The translations under genes and the position numbers were made by a program. The notes beneath the pieces are model-generated. The model saw only the letters and a program-made list of their open reading frames with translations, was not told where the DNA came from and did no database searches. 64,000 nt of DNA, taken from Clostridium saccharobutylicum DSM 13864. GTDB taxonomy: Bacteria > Bacillota > Clostridia > Clostridiales > Clostridiaceae. Position 1 is the first letter of the stretch; the number at the start of each line of letters is the position of its first letter. The stretch spans positions 358,501 to 422,500 of the forward strand of contig NC_022571.1 of the NCBI RefSeq assembly GCF_000473995.1, written 5' to 3'. Shown here one piece after another: positions 37,538 to 45,939 of this stretch.

Positions 37538-38887
37538 ATGAGTAAAGGCATATCATTAGATTTATCAAAAGTTGCACCTTATTTAGACACAACTGAAATT
37601 GACTACATGGAGGACATGGTTAAGAGTGCTCATGATAAATTACACAATGGAACAGGAGCAGGAAATGACTTTTTAGGTTGGCTTGACCTACCAGTAAATT
37701 ATGATAAAGATGAATTTGCAAGAATCAAAAAATCAGCAGAAAAAATTCAATCAGATTCAGATGTTTTAATAGTTATTGGAATAGGAGGATCATATCTTGG
37801 TGCTAGAGCTGCAATAGAAATGCTAACAAGTAATTTCCATAATGCTTTAGAAGGTGACAAGAGAAAAGCACCAAAGATATTCTATGTAGGTAATAATATA
37901 AGTTCAACATATATGTCAGAATTATTACAAGCTATTGAAGGTAAAGATATAAGTTTAAATGTAATTTCTAAATCAGGTACTACTACAGAACCTGCAATTG
38001 CATTTAGAATTTTAAGATCATATTTAGAAAATAAATATGGTATAGATGAAGCAAGAAAGAGAATATATGCTACAACTGATAAAGCTAAGGGTGCTTTAAA
38101 GACATTAGCTAATGCAGAAGGATATGAAACTTTTGTAGTTCCAGATGATGTTGGGGGAAGATTCTCAGTATTAACAGCAGTTGGATTATTACCAATAGCT
38201 GCAGCAGGAATAAGCATTGATGATATGATGAAGGGAGCTGCTGATGCAAGAGAAGCATATTCAGATCCATCTCTTAATAACAATGATGCTTATAAATATG
38301 CAGCAGTTAGAAATGCTTTATATAATAAAGGTAAAGTAATTGAATTATTAGTAAATTACGAACCTTCATTGCACTATTTCAATGAATGGTGGAAACAATT
38401 ATATGGAGAATCAGAAGGAAAAGACAATAAGGGTTTATTCCCAGCAGCAGTTGATTTTACTACTGATCTTCACTCAATGGGACAATATGTTCAAGAAGGA
38501 AGAAGAGTTTTATTTGAAACAGTTGTTAATATTGAAAAACCAAAGTATGAAATCACTATAGAAAAAGATTCTCAAGATTTAGATGGATTAAATTTCTTAG
38601 CTGGAAAGACTATGGATTTTGTTAATAATAAGGCATTCCAAGGAACTGTATTAGCTCACAATGATGGTGGAGTTCCAAACATGGTAGTAAATGTACCAGA
38701 AATTTCAGCATACTATTTTGGATACATGGTTTATTTCTTTGAAAAAGCTTGTGGAATTAGTGGATATCTTTTAGGAGTAAATCCATTTAATCAACCAGGA
38801 GTTGAAGCATATAAGAAGAATATGTTTGCTTTATTAGGAAAACCAGGATATGAAGATGTTAGAGAAGCTCTAGAAAAGAGACTTTAA
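37538..38887 (+). CDS. pgi: Glucose-6-phosphate isomerase
   Basis: 449 residues from the ATG at 37538, preceded by GGAGG; an in-frame ATG at 37520 lies upstream of that site and is not used. Motifs [12 protein letters not shown], the phosphate-binding [14 protein letters not shown] and [14 protein letters not shown] are present, with catalytic Glu in QYVQEGRR. It interconverts glucose 6-phosphate and fructose 6-phosphate in glycolysis. The DUF188 gene follows after 5 bp and is probably co-transcribed. Confidence 0.97.
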   Translation: MSKGISLDLSKVAPYLDTTEIDYMEDMVKSAHDKLHNGTGAGNDFLGWLDLPVNYDKDEFARIKKSAEKIQSDSDVLIVIGIGGSYLGARAAIEMLTSNFHNALEGDKRKAPKIFYVGNNISSTYMSELLQAIEGKDISLNVISKSGTTTEPAIAFRILRSYLENKYGIDEARKRIYATTDKAKGALKTLANAEGYETFVVPDDVGGRFSVLTAVGLLPIAAAGISIDDMMKGAADAREAYSDPSLNNNDAYKYAAVRNALYNKGKVIELLVNYEPSLHYFNEWWKQLYGESEGKDNKGLFPAAVDFTTDLHSMGQYVQEGRRVLFETVVNIEKPKYEITIEKDSQDLDGLNFLAGKTMDFVNNKAFQGTVLAHNDGGVPNMVVNVPEISAYYFGYMVYFFEKACGISGYLLGVNPFNQPGVEAYKKNMFALLGKPGYEDVREALEKRL

Positions 38888-38892
38888 TCTAA

Positions 38893-39333
38893 ATGAAAGT
38901 TATAATTGATGGAGATGCCTGCCCAGGTATCTCCATTATTGAAAAAGTAGCAAAAAATCGTAAAATTCCAGTTATGATTTTTTGTGATATTAATCATTTT
39001 ATTCAAAGTGATTATTCGCAAGTTAAAATTGTAGATAGTGGATTTCAAAGCGTTGATATGTATGTTATGAATGAAACAGAAAAAGGAGATATAGTTATAT
39101 CTCAAGACTATGGTGTGGCTGCAATCTGTCTTTCCAAAAAAGCTAAAGTGATGAATCCAAAAGGATTTATATATAAGGAAGATAATATTGATAGACTCCT
39201 AGGGGAAAGACATATATCACAAAAAATTAGAAGAGGTGGAGGCAAAACATCGAATCCTAAAAAGCGAACAGAAGAAGATGACTTAAGATTAGAAAGAAAT
39301 TTAATAAAATTAATAGAAAATTTTGATTGTTAG
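38893..39333 (+). CDS. YaiI/YqxD family protein (UPF0178)
   Basis: 146 residues. Begins MKVIIDGDACPG and contains GDIVISQDYGVAAICLSKKA and the Lys/Arg-rich DRLLGERHISQKIRRGGGK. This is the DUF188 family with a PIN-like nuclease fold (conserved Asp at the strand ends). The cellular role is unknown, though RNA-related activity is suspected from the fold. It starts 5 bp after pgi with only a weak ribosome binding site, which points to coupling. Confidence 0.88.
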   Translation: MKVIIDGDACPGISIIEKVAKNRKIPVMIFCDINHFIQSDYSQVKIVDSGFQSVDMYVMNETEKGDIVISQDYGVAAICLSKKAKVMNPKGFIYKEDNIDRLLGERHISQKIRRGGGKTSNPKKRTEEDDLRLERNLIKLIENFDC

Positions 39334-39357
39334 AAGCTGATTAGGCTTCTTTTTTTG
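39332..39357 (+). terminator. Terminator of pgi operon
   Basis: AGAAGC and GCTTCT with a 7-base loop and eight Ts; the stem begins inside the stop codon of the previous gene. Confidence 0.85.
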
Positions 39358-39567
39358 TGTTGATAAGTGTGTTAAAAAATAGTGAGCTGCAAACTGATGG
39401 GCTTGTTTTTTTAAAATGTGCCTTAAATGGTGCTAGCAAAAATGTAGATTGTAATATATATGGATGGTATAAAATTTTGTGGCATAATTGGAGATGAAAT
39501 ATGTTGTCTAATAATTTTTATTGTATAATTTAACTGTATATTTAATATTTACAAAGGTGGAGATTTT

Positions 39568-40248
39568 ATGAAAATATTAGTAGTAGATGATGAAAAAAGT
39601 ATTGTTAACTTGATTAGAATGAATTTAGAGCTTGAAGGATATAAAGTGGTTATAAGTATGACGGGAATAGATGCAGTGGATAAATTTAAGATGGAAAAGC
39701 CAGAATTAGTAATATTAGATATTATGCTGCCAGATATAAGTGGACATGAAGTTATTCAAAAATTTCAAAAAATAGATAATGAAATACCCGTGATAATGCT
39801 TACTGCAAATAGTCAAATGAATGACAAACTTTTAGGACTTCAATTAGGTGCGGATGATTATATAACAAAACCGTTTAATAGTGCAGAGCTTATTTTAAGA
39901 ATAAAAGCAATAACAAAGAGGAGTAAGAAGAAAGATAATAAAGCAAGAGAAAATAATAATGAAATAAATATAAAGGGAATAAGAATTTTAAAAGATGAAA
40001 GAAAAATTCTGATAGATGGACAAGAAGTGGCTACTACTTATAAGGAATTTGATACCTTATTACTTATGATGGAAAATTGTAATAAAGTTTTCACCAGAGA
40101 AAAACTTTTAGAAAGAGTCTGGGGATATGAGTATGAAGGTAATACGAGAGCAGTAGATATTTTGATACAAAGGTTAAGGAGAAAATTAGGAATATATTCA
40201 GAAAGCTTAAAAACAATTTATGGAGTAGGTTATAAGCTGGAACTATAA
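39568..40248 (+). CDS. Response regulator, OmpR/PhoB family
   Basis: 226 residues. The receiver domain has the acidic pair Asp7-Asp8 (VVDDE), phospho-acceptor Asp51 (LVILDIMLPD), the conserved Thr/Ala and KPF of DDYITKPF. The C-terminal winged helix (about 130-226) ends YEGNTRAVDILIQRLRRKL and IYGVGYKLEL. It is partnered with the kinase 93 bp downstream. The genes after that encode a solute-binding lipoprotein and an organophosphate antiporter, the likely targets. Confidence 0.93.
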   Translation: MKILVVDDEKSIVNLIRMNLELEGYKVVISMTGIDAVDKFKMEKPELVILDIMLPDISGHEVIQKFQKIDNEIPVIMLTANSQMNDKLLGLQLGADDYITKPFNSAELILRIKAITKRSKKKDNKARENNNEINIKGIRILKDERKILIDGQEVATTYKEFDTLLLMMENCNKVFTREKLLERVWGYEYEGNTRAVDILIQRLRRKLGIYSESLKTIYGVGYKLEL

Positions 40249-40341
40249 AATAAATAAACTGTATGTTTGGCATGTGCATACTGTTAGGAAATGTAGTTTT
40301 AAGAAATTAAATATATAAAAACATTTTAAGGATGTGCTTGT

Positions 40342-41769
40342 GTGAAAAAAGTAAATTTAAAGATAAAAGATAAAATTATGCTTATGAATATGGGAATTTT
40401 AATTCCTGTTATAACTTTTATATACATAATAACAATAAATAATTTGTATAGTAACGTTATAAAAAGTAGTATAGATTTTTTAACTAAAGAAAGCTACAAT
40501 ACTCAATTATATATAGAGAACTATATAGAAAAAGATCAGGATTTAGATGCAGAAACAAGTTTTATTAATAAAGGACCTCTTATTAATACATATCTAGCAA
40601 ATAAATTAAATTTTAGAACACAAATTTATGATAAAACAGGAAACATATTATCTGATTCTGTTATGAACAATCTTAATCTTTATAATGAGGATATAACAGA
40701 TTCCATAAATGGAAACAAAGCATACGTTGTAAAAAAGATTGATGGAAATATGTATGTGTTATTTTCGAGTCCCATATATTTTAAGAATGTGACGCTTGGG
40801 TGCATAAGATATATCTATCCATTGCATAGTGGACAAGAGATCATAAATAATATGTTTGTAATCATGGGAATTATAGCTTGTCTATCAGTTTTCATATCAT
40901 GGATATTAAGTAGGCTCTTTTCAGAAAAAATAGCAGGGCCTATAAAAGAGTTGAAGATTGTATCTGAAAAGATTGCAAAGGGTGAGTATGATAACAAGAT
41001 AGAAATTGAAAGTGGAGATGAAATAGAGGACTTTGCGAAGACGTTCAATTTAACAACTGAAAGTATAAAAAATTATATAGAAAGTCTCAAGGAAGAAAAA
41101 CAAAAACAGAAGAATTTCTTGGATAATGTTACTCATGAATTAAAAACACCACTGACAGCTATAATAGGATATTCAGAATTAATACCTAGGTTAGAAAATA
41201 AGAAAGATGTAGAAGATAGTTTAATTTATATAAAAAAAGAAGGGCGGAGGCTTTTAAAGTTAGTAGAGGAATTACTTGAGTTGTCTAAAATAGGAAAAGC
41301 TGAATTTAATGTTGATAGAAATGGAAATAATTTATGCGAAGTAATAGAAGAAGCATTAAATGTTATACAGTTAAGAGCAAAAAAGTATGATATAGAGATA
41401 ATTAAGGAGATATTTGATACAAATTTATTTATAGATAAGGATAAAACTAAGCAGGTTATTTTAAATGTTTTAGATAATGCAATAAAGTATAGTGAATGCA
41501 CTAGCATCATAGTGAAGATGGAAGAAAAGGATAGTTGTGTAATATTAAGTATAATAGACGATGGAATAGGGATTGAAAAAAATCATTTAGATAAGCTTTT
41601 TGAACCAATCAATGGGGTTAAAAAGGTGAATTCTATAAGTAAAAATGGGAATGGATTAGGTCTTTGTATATGCAAAGAAATAATGAAAAAACAAAATGGT
41701 GATATTGAAATATATAGTGAGGAAAAGAAGTGGACTTCAGTTAAAATTATTTTTAGAAAATCATATTGA
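40342..41769 (+). CDS. Sensor histidine kinase
   Basis: 475 residues from GTG (AAGGATG upstream). TM1 about 12-33, extracytoplasmic sensor domain about 34-168 (Cache-like size), TM2 about 169-192, HAMP about 193-245. The H-box HELKTP contains phospho-accepting His265. The ATPase domain has LNVLDNAIKYS, DDGIGI and GNGLGLCICKEI. It should phosphorylate the adjacent OmpR-type regulator. The solute-binding protein two genes downstream may present ligand to its external domain, as in HptA/HptS-type systems (inference). Confidence 0.93.
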   Translation: MKKVNLKIKDKIMLMNMGILIPVITFIYIITINNLYSNVIKSSIDFLTKESYNTQLYIENYIEKDQDLDAETSFINKGPLINTYLANKLNFRTQIYDKTGNILSDSVMNNLNLYNEDITDSINGNKAYVVKKIDGNMYVLFSSPIYFKNVTLGCIRYIYPLHSGQEIINNMFVIMGIIACLSVFISWILSRLFSEKIAGPIKELKIVSEKIAKGEYDNKIEIESGDEIEDFAKTFNLTTESIKNYIESLKEEKQKQKNFLDNVTHELKTPLTAIIGYSELIPRLENKKDVEDSLIYIKKEGRRLLKLVEELLELSKIGKAEFNVDRNGNNLCEVIEEALNVIQLRAKKYDIEIIKEIFDTNLFIDKDKTKQVILNVLDNAIKYSECTSIIVKMEEKDSCVILSIIDDGIGIEKNHLDKLFEPINGVKKVNSISKNGNGLGLCICKEIMKKQNGDIEIYSEEKKWTSVKIIFRKSY

Positions 41770-41860
41770 AAGTTATGAAAACGTTAAAATGTTACAATTT
41801 TGAAACGTTTGTGAAACATTTATGAGAAATTATAGCCTTATTATATAGGAGGAGTAGGAA

Positions 41861-42697
41861 GTGAAAAGAATCAATTTAAGAGTTAAGATTATAGGCATAT
41901 ATACTGTTATGCTACTTATTTGCGTTATAATAATAAATCTGAATTATAGTTTTTTATATGATAAAGTTACAATAATCAATGATAAAGATGAAGTAGTAAA
42001 GAAAATAAATATGTCTATACCTGTAAAAATTGAAATTTCTAATGAAAGATGGGGGGAGTATGTTTTTGAAGATGAGAATTCTATACAAAAAATATGGAAT
42101 TCAATAAATGAAATTACAAGGGATTCTTCTATTGAGGAAAATAGTGATGCTGAAGTCAGCGATATTGAAATTGATGGAAATATTTATTACTTAAATGGAA
42201 TGAAAGATACCTTTGAAATAAGTAATAAGTTATCTTTAAATAACAATGTATATAATGATAGTTACAAAATACCATTAATAAACAGTTTGAAAAACAAATT
42301 GCTAGGATATCTATATTCAACATCTAATATAGTAAAAATTATGAATTATAATAATAAGATGACCATTATTAATTCTAATAGTCAAATTAAAGAATTAAAT
42401 AAATCTGATAAAGAAAGTATAAAAAATATAATAAGCAATTCAATAAAGATTGAAAACAATAAAGAGATTATAAGCTTATTAAAAGATAAAAAAGAAGCTT
42501 TATCTCATATAAAAATTTATCTTGATAATGATACAGGTACTCTTTCAAAAGTTAAATGCTGCAATGTAGTAAATATTGATGTTTATGATAATGATTTTTT
42601 TGTCGTTCAGTATATGGGAGACGAAAATGGAAGACATATATATTTTAGGGGTAAGTTAAATGATGCATGTAGAAAAATATTTGCAGATAAATTATAA
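41861..42697 (+). CDS. Signal-anchored extracytoplasmic protein of the sensor locus
   Basis: 278 residues from GTG with AGGAGGAG upstream. A basic N-terminus and one hydrophobic helix (about 8-28, IIGIYTVMLLICVIIINL) anchor an Asn/Lys-rich external domain. It contains alternating strand/helix patterns and no recognisable catalytic motif. It resembles small clostridial proteins of the DUF3919 kind found beside two-component genes, but that assignment is from memory and weak. It lies 91 bp after the kinase and 22 bp before the lipoprotein, so it is probably part of the same sensory operon. Confidence 0.65.
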   Translation: MKRINLRVKIIGIYTVMLLICVIIINLNYSFLYDKVTIINDKDEVVKKINMSIPVKIEISNERWGEYVFEDENSIQKIWNSINEITRDSSIEENSDAEVSDIEIDGNIYYLNGMKDTFEISNKLSLNNNVYNDSYKIPLINSLKNKLLGYLYSTSNIVKIMNYNNKMTIINSNSQIKELNKSDKESIKNIISNSIKIENNKEIISLLKDKKEALSHIKIYLDNDTGTLSKVKCCNVVNIDVYDNDFFVVQYMGDENGRHIYFRGKLNDACRKIFADKL

Positions 42698-42719
42698 ATA
42701 TTTATTAAGGAGTACATTA

Positions 42720-43766
42720 ATGAAGATAAAACAAATTGTTTGGATTGTATTAATAATATTTATATTCTTAAATATGTCGGCTTGTAGCAAAAGAATAGAA
42801 AGAGTAACTTTTAAGGATGGATATCCAGATTTAAAAGGAAGGCATATTGTTGTGTATGTTGCGTCTAGAGATGAAATTGGAAGTGCTATTTTAGAGCTTT
42901 TTAAAGAGAAAACAGGGTGTACATATGAATATTTGAAAATGTCAACGCAGGAATCTTTAGCAAGAATAAGATCAGAAAGAAAAAATCCTAAGTCAGATAT
43001 ATTTATAGGTGGAACTTGTGATGTTCATGTTTTAATGAAAAAAGAAAATCTCTCAGAAAAGTATATATCTAAAAATTATTATAGCATCCCAGATAGATAT
43101 AAGGATAAAGATGGGTATTGGATTGGTTTTGAAGCAAGTCCATTATCTATTGTTATTAACAAAAATAGATGGGATAAAGAGTTTTCTTGTAAAGGATTAG
43201 AAATGCCTAAAACATATGATGATTTGTTGAATCCAATATATAAAGGAGAAATAGTAATTTCAGATCCTAATACATCAGGAACTGCATATACTATGTTGGC
43301 TTCGCTTACACAAAGTATGGGTGTGGATAAAGTGAAAGAGTTTTTCAAAAAAGTGAAAGCAAACGTTGGAGAGTTTACAACTAATGGATATACTCCAGGG
43401 CAAAAGGTTGCAACAGGAGAGTATTTAATAGGAATTAATTTTCTAAGTGATCAGCTTTTGATTGAGGATTCGGGTTTTAATGTTGTAACCAATGTACCTA
43501 AAAATAGTGGATGGAGTATTGATGCAATTTCTAAGATTAAAAATGGACCTAATGGAGATATTGGAAAGTATTTTATAGATTTTTGCACTGATAAGGAAGT
43601 AGAGGAAACATTAAATAATATTTCATTTGCAATGTCAACTAGGCAGGATACAAAAGGAATAAGAGGGATAAAACTTGATGAATTAGATATATATAAGGAT
43701 TATAATTTTTCAAAAGCTAGCAATGATAGAGAATGGTTAATTAATATGTGGAATGATTTAAATTAA
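42720..43766 (+). CDS. Solute-binding lipoprotein (family 1; sugar-phosphate/phosphoglycerate sensor type)
   Basis: 348 residues from the ATG at 42720 (AAGGAG upstream). Lipoprotein signal with MSAC; lipidated Cys22. The mature domain is a two-lobed periplasmic-binding fold of the family 1/AfuA type: HIVVYVASRDEIGSAI, later VISDPNTSGTAYTML and GYTPGQKVATGEYLIGINF. No ABC permease or ATPase gene is near. It sits between a histidine kinase and an organophosphate antiporter, so a sensory role like PgtC or HptA is more likely than transport. A repeat element starts directly at its stop codon. Confidence 0.85.
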   Translation: MKIKQIVWIVLIIFIFLNMSACSKRIERVTFKDGYPDLKGRHIVVYVASRDEIGSAILELFKEKTGCTYEYLKMSTQESLARIRSERKNPKSDIFIGGTCDVHVLMKKENLSEKYISKNYYSIPDRYKDKDGYWIGFEASPLSIVINKNRWDKEFSCKGLEMPKTYDDLLNPIYKGEIVISDPNTSGTAYTMLASLTQSMGVDKVKEFFKKVKANVGEFTTNGYTPGQKVATGEYLIGINFLSDQLLIEDSGFNVVTNVPKNSGWSIDAISKIKNGPNGDIGKYFIDFCTDKEVEETLNNISFAMSTRQDTKGIRGIKLDELDIYKDYNFSKASNDREWLINMWNDLN

Positions 43767-43923
43767 GGCACAATCAAAAAATAATAGACCAGTATGCTTG
43801 TCTATTTTGCGCCATACTGCGTCAGTAAAATCAACTAATAGATCCATTATGAGCTGATTTCACTTTCTTGTCTGACACTAAATATACGTCGCATATTTGG
43901 TCTATTATTTATTTTCATGTGCC
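43767..43923. repeat. Dispersed inverted-repeat element, copy A (short form)
   Basis: 157 bp. The left end GGCACAATCAAAAAATAATA (43767 on) and the inverted right end, which reads GGCACATGAAAATAAATAAT on the other strand, give terminal inverted repeats of about 24 bp. The core shares TATTTTGCG and TATGAGCTGATTTCACTTTC-like sequence with copies B-D. It carries no reading frame. It abuts the TAA of the lipoprotein gene and separates it from the antiporter. Confidence 0.75.
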
Positions 43924-44043
43924 TAAGTAATTTTATTATTTGCATAATCTATATTCCTACTTCAGCTTAAATTACGTTATTTTATTATTTTAGGAAGAAT
44001 ACATGTGTATACTTGTATTGTCCTTATAGGGGGAGGAATAAAT

Positions 44044-45465
44044 ATGAACAATATAATTAAATTTTTTAACATAAACAAAAGGGAGGCATCTATCCCGATT
44101 GAAGAACAACGAAGGAGATGGCTTAAGGAATTTTCTAAAGCATTTTTAGTTGTATTTGCAGTATATGCATGCATGTACTTTATTAGAAATAATCTTAAAG
44201 CAGGGCAACCTTTACTTAAAGAGGAAATGGGATTTACCACATCGGAACTTGGATATATAGGTTTCGCATTTTCAATAACTTATGCGCTTGGTAAAACGGT
44301 TTTAGGGTATTTTATTGATGGTAAAAATGCAAAACGTATAATATCTGCATTATTAATTATGTCTGCAACAATGGTATTAATTATAGGATTTATTTTGATG
44401 TCAGGTAGTAAGCCAGTTGGAGCTATATTAATATTTTGGGGATTGAGTGGATTTTTTCAAGCTCCAGGAGGACCAAGTGCTTACTCAACAATTTCTAGAT
44501 GGACACCTACTAAAAAAAGAGGAAGATATTTAGGTTTTTGGAATATGTCACATAATATAGGGGGAGCATTAGCTGGGATGCTAGCTTTATGGGGAGCAAA
44601 TACGTTTTTTCATGGTAAGGTAGCAGGAATGTTTATAGTCCCAGCAGTAGTAGCATTAATTTTTGGTTTTATTTTACTATTTATTGGGAAAGATGAACCG
44701 GAGGAACTAGGATGGAATTCAGCAGAAGAAATATTTAATGAAGTTAGAGCTGAAAATACTGCTGAATTAGATAATATGAGTAAATCTGAAGTATTTAGGA
44801 AGTATGTCTTAAAAAATCCTTGGATATGGGTTTTATGCGTAGCAAATGTTTTTGTATATATAGTACGTATTGGAATAGATAACTGGGCACCATTATATGT
44901 TACGGAACAATTACATTTTGCAATGAGTGATGCTGTAAATACAATATTTTATTTTGAGATGGGAGCTCTTTTAGGAAGTCTTAGCTGGGGATTTATATCT
45001 GACTTATTAAAAGGAAGAAGAGCTATAGTTGCTGCATCATGCTTAATATTAACAGGATTTGCAGTATTGGGATATAGATATGCTACAAACGTTACTATGA
45101 TAAATGTTTCATTGTTTGCTCTTGGTGCGTTAATATTTGGACCTCAATTATTAATAGGGGTATCTCTTGTAGGATTTGCACCAAAGAAAGCAATTGCAGT
45201 TGCTAATGGATTGAGTGGAACTTTTGGATATTTATTTGGAGATTCTACGGCTAAAGTTGCACTAGCAAAAATAGCAGATCCTAAATCATCAGGTATAACT
45301 ATTGGAAGTAGAACACTTCATGGATGGAATGATGTATTTGTGATATTTTATGCAGCACTTATTATAGGAATTGTTCTATTATTACTAGTCGCATATGCGG
45401 AAGAGAAAAAGATAAGAAGTCAGAAAGGAAATCAAATTGAGGTTGAAGAGGAAGTAGCGGTATAA
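44044..45465 (+). CDS. Organophosphate:phosphate antiporter (UhpT/PgtP-type MFS)
   Basis: 473 residues from the ATG at 44044, preceded by GGGGGAGG; an upstream in-frame start at 44005 lies before that site. About twelve transmembrane helices. OPA-family signatures: YFIRNNLKAGQPLLKEEMG, SGFFQAPGGPSAYSTISRWT, GRYLGFWNMSHNIGGALAG and the two halves joined by a charged loop (about 215-255). The family exchanges hexose phosphates, glycerol 3-phosphate or phosphoglycerates for inorganic phosphate; WNMSHN-GG favours hexose phosphate. Likely controlled by the two-component genes upstream. Confidence 0.9.
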   Translation: MNNIIKFFNINKREASIPIEEQRRRWLKEFSKAFLVVFAVYACMYFIRNNLKAGQPLLKEEMGFTTSELGYIGFAFSITYALGKTVLGYFIDGKNAKRIISALLIMSATMVLIIGFILMSGSKPVGAILIFWGLSGFFQAPGGPSAYSTISRWTPTKKRGRYLGFWNMSHNIGGALAGMLALWGANTFFHGKVAGMFIVPAVVALIFGFILLFIGKDEPEELGWNSAEEIFNEVRAENTAELDNMSKSEVFRKYVLKNPWIWVLCVANVFVYIVRIGIDNWAPLYVTEQLHFAMSDAVNTIFYFEMGALLGSLSWGFISDLLKGRRAIVAASCLILTGFAVLGYRYATNVTMINVSLFALGALIFGPQLLIGVSLVGFAPKKAIAVANGLSGTFGYLFGDSTAKVALAKIADPKSSGITIGSRTLHGWNDVFVIFYAALIIGIVLLLLVAYAEEKKIRSQKGNQIEVEEEVAV

Positions 45466-45606
45466 TTTTGAGTGTAATAAAAAACTCAGCTAATAAAGTT
45501 TCTTTAGCCTTAAAATATAAGTTAGCAATAATAGGGGAGGATTACTTAATTTATAGAGTGTCTTAATTTAATATTATAACTCATAAATTTCTTTCAATTA
45601 TTAGTT

Positions 45607-45641
45607 TCACCTTTAAATAAGTTATTTAAAGGTGATTTTTT
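45607..45641 (+). terminator. Terminator of the antiporter gene
   Basis: TCACCTTTAAATAA and TTATTTAAAGGTGA are perfect 14-base complements almost back to back, followed by TTTTTTA. Confidence 0.85.
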
Positions 45642-45862
45642 ATTCTCTATTATGTATTGTAATGTTATTTATTTTGGAGATAATTTATTTCTTATTTTAG
45701 TGCAATTTTTTAGTTATTATTTATCAAATTATTGATAAAAAGAAGGTAAATCAATATTACCTATTAATGAATATTGTGGAAAAAATGATAAAATGTATAA
45801 TTATTGTATGAGCTTGCTTATATAAGTATGATATAATTTATATGAAAAATTAACCTGGGATA

Positions 45863-45890
45863 TTTACAAAAAATGGTACAAATGTATAAT
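45863..45890 (+). promoter_or_regulatory. Promoter of the repeat-protein/transglycosylase pair
   Basis: TTTACA, 16-bp spacer, TATAAT. About 50 bp before the start codon of the large repeat protein. Confidence 0.65.
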
Positions 45891-45939
45891 ATAATTACAA
45901 GGGTAAAAGGGAGAGGAATTAGAGAGGAGGTTAGAATTG

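Larger units (their letters stand above)
45466..45939. other. Intergenic region with terminator and promoter
   Basis: 474 bp. It contains a perfect terminator at 45607-45641 and a promoter at 45863-45890 (listed separately). No other structure or credible small gene was seen. Confidence 0.6.
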
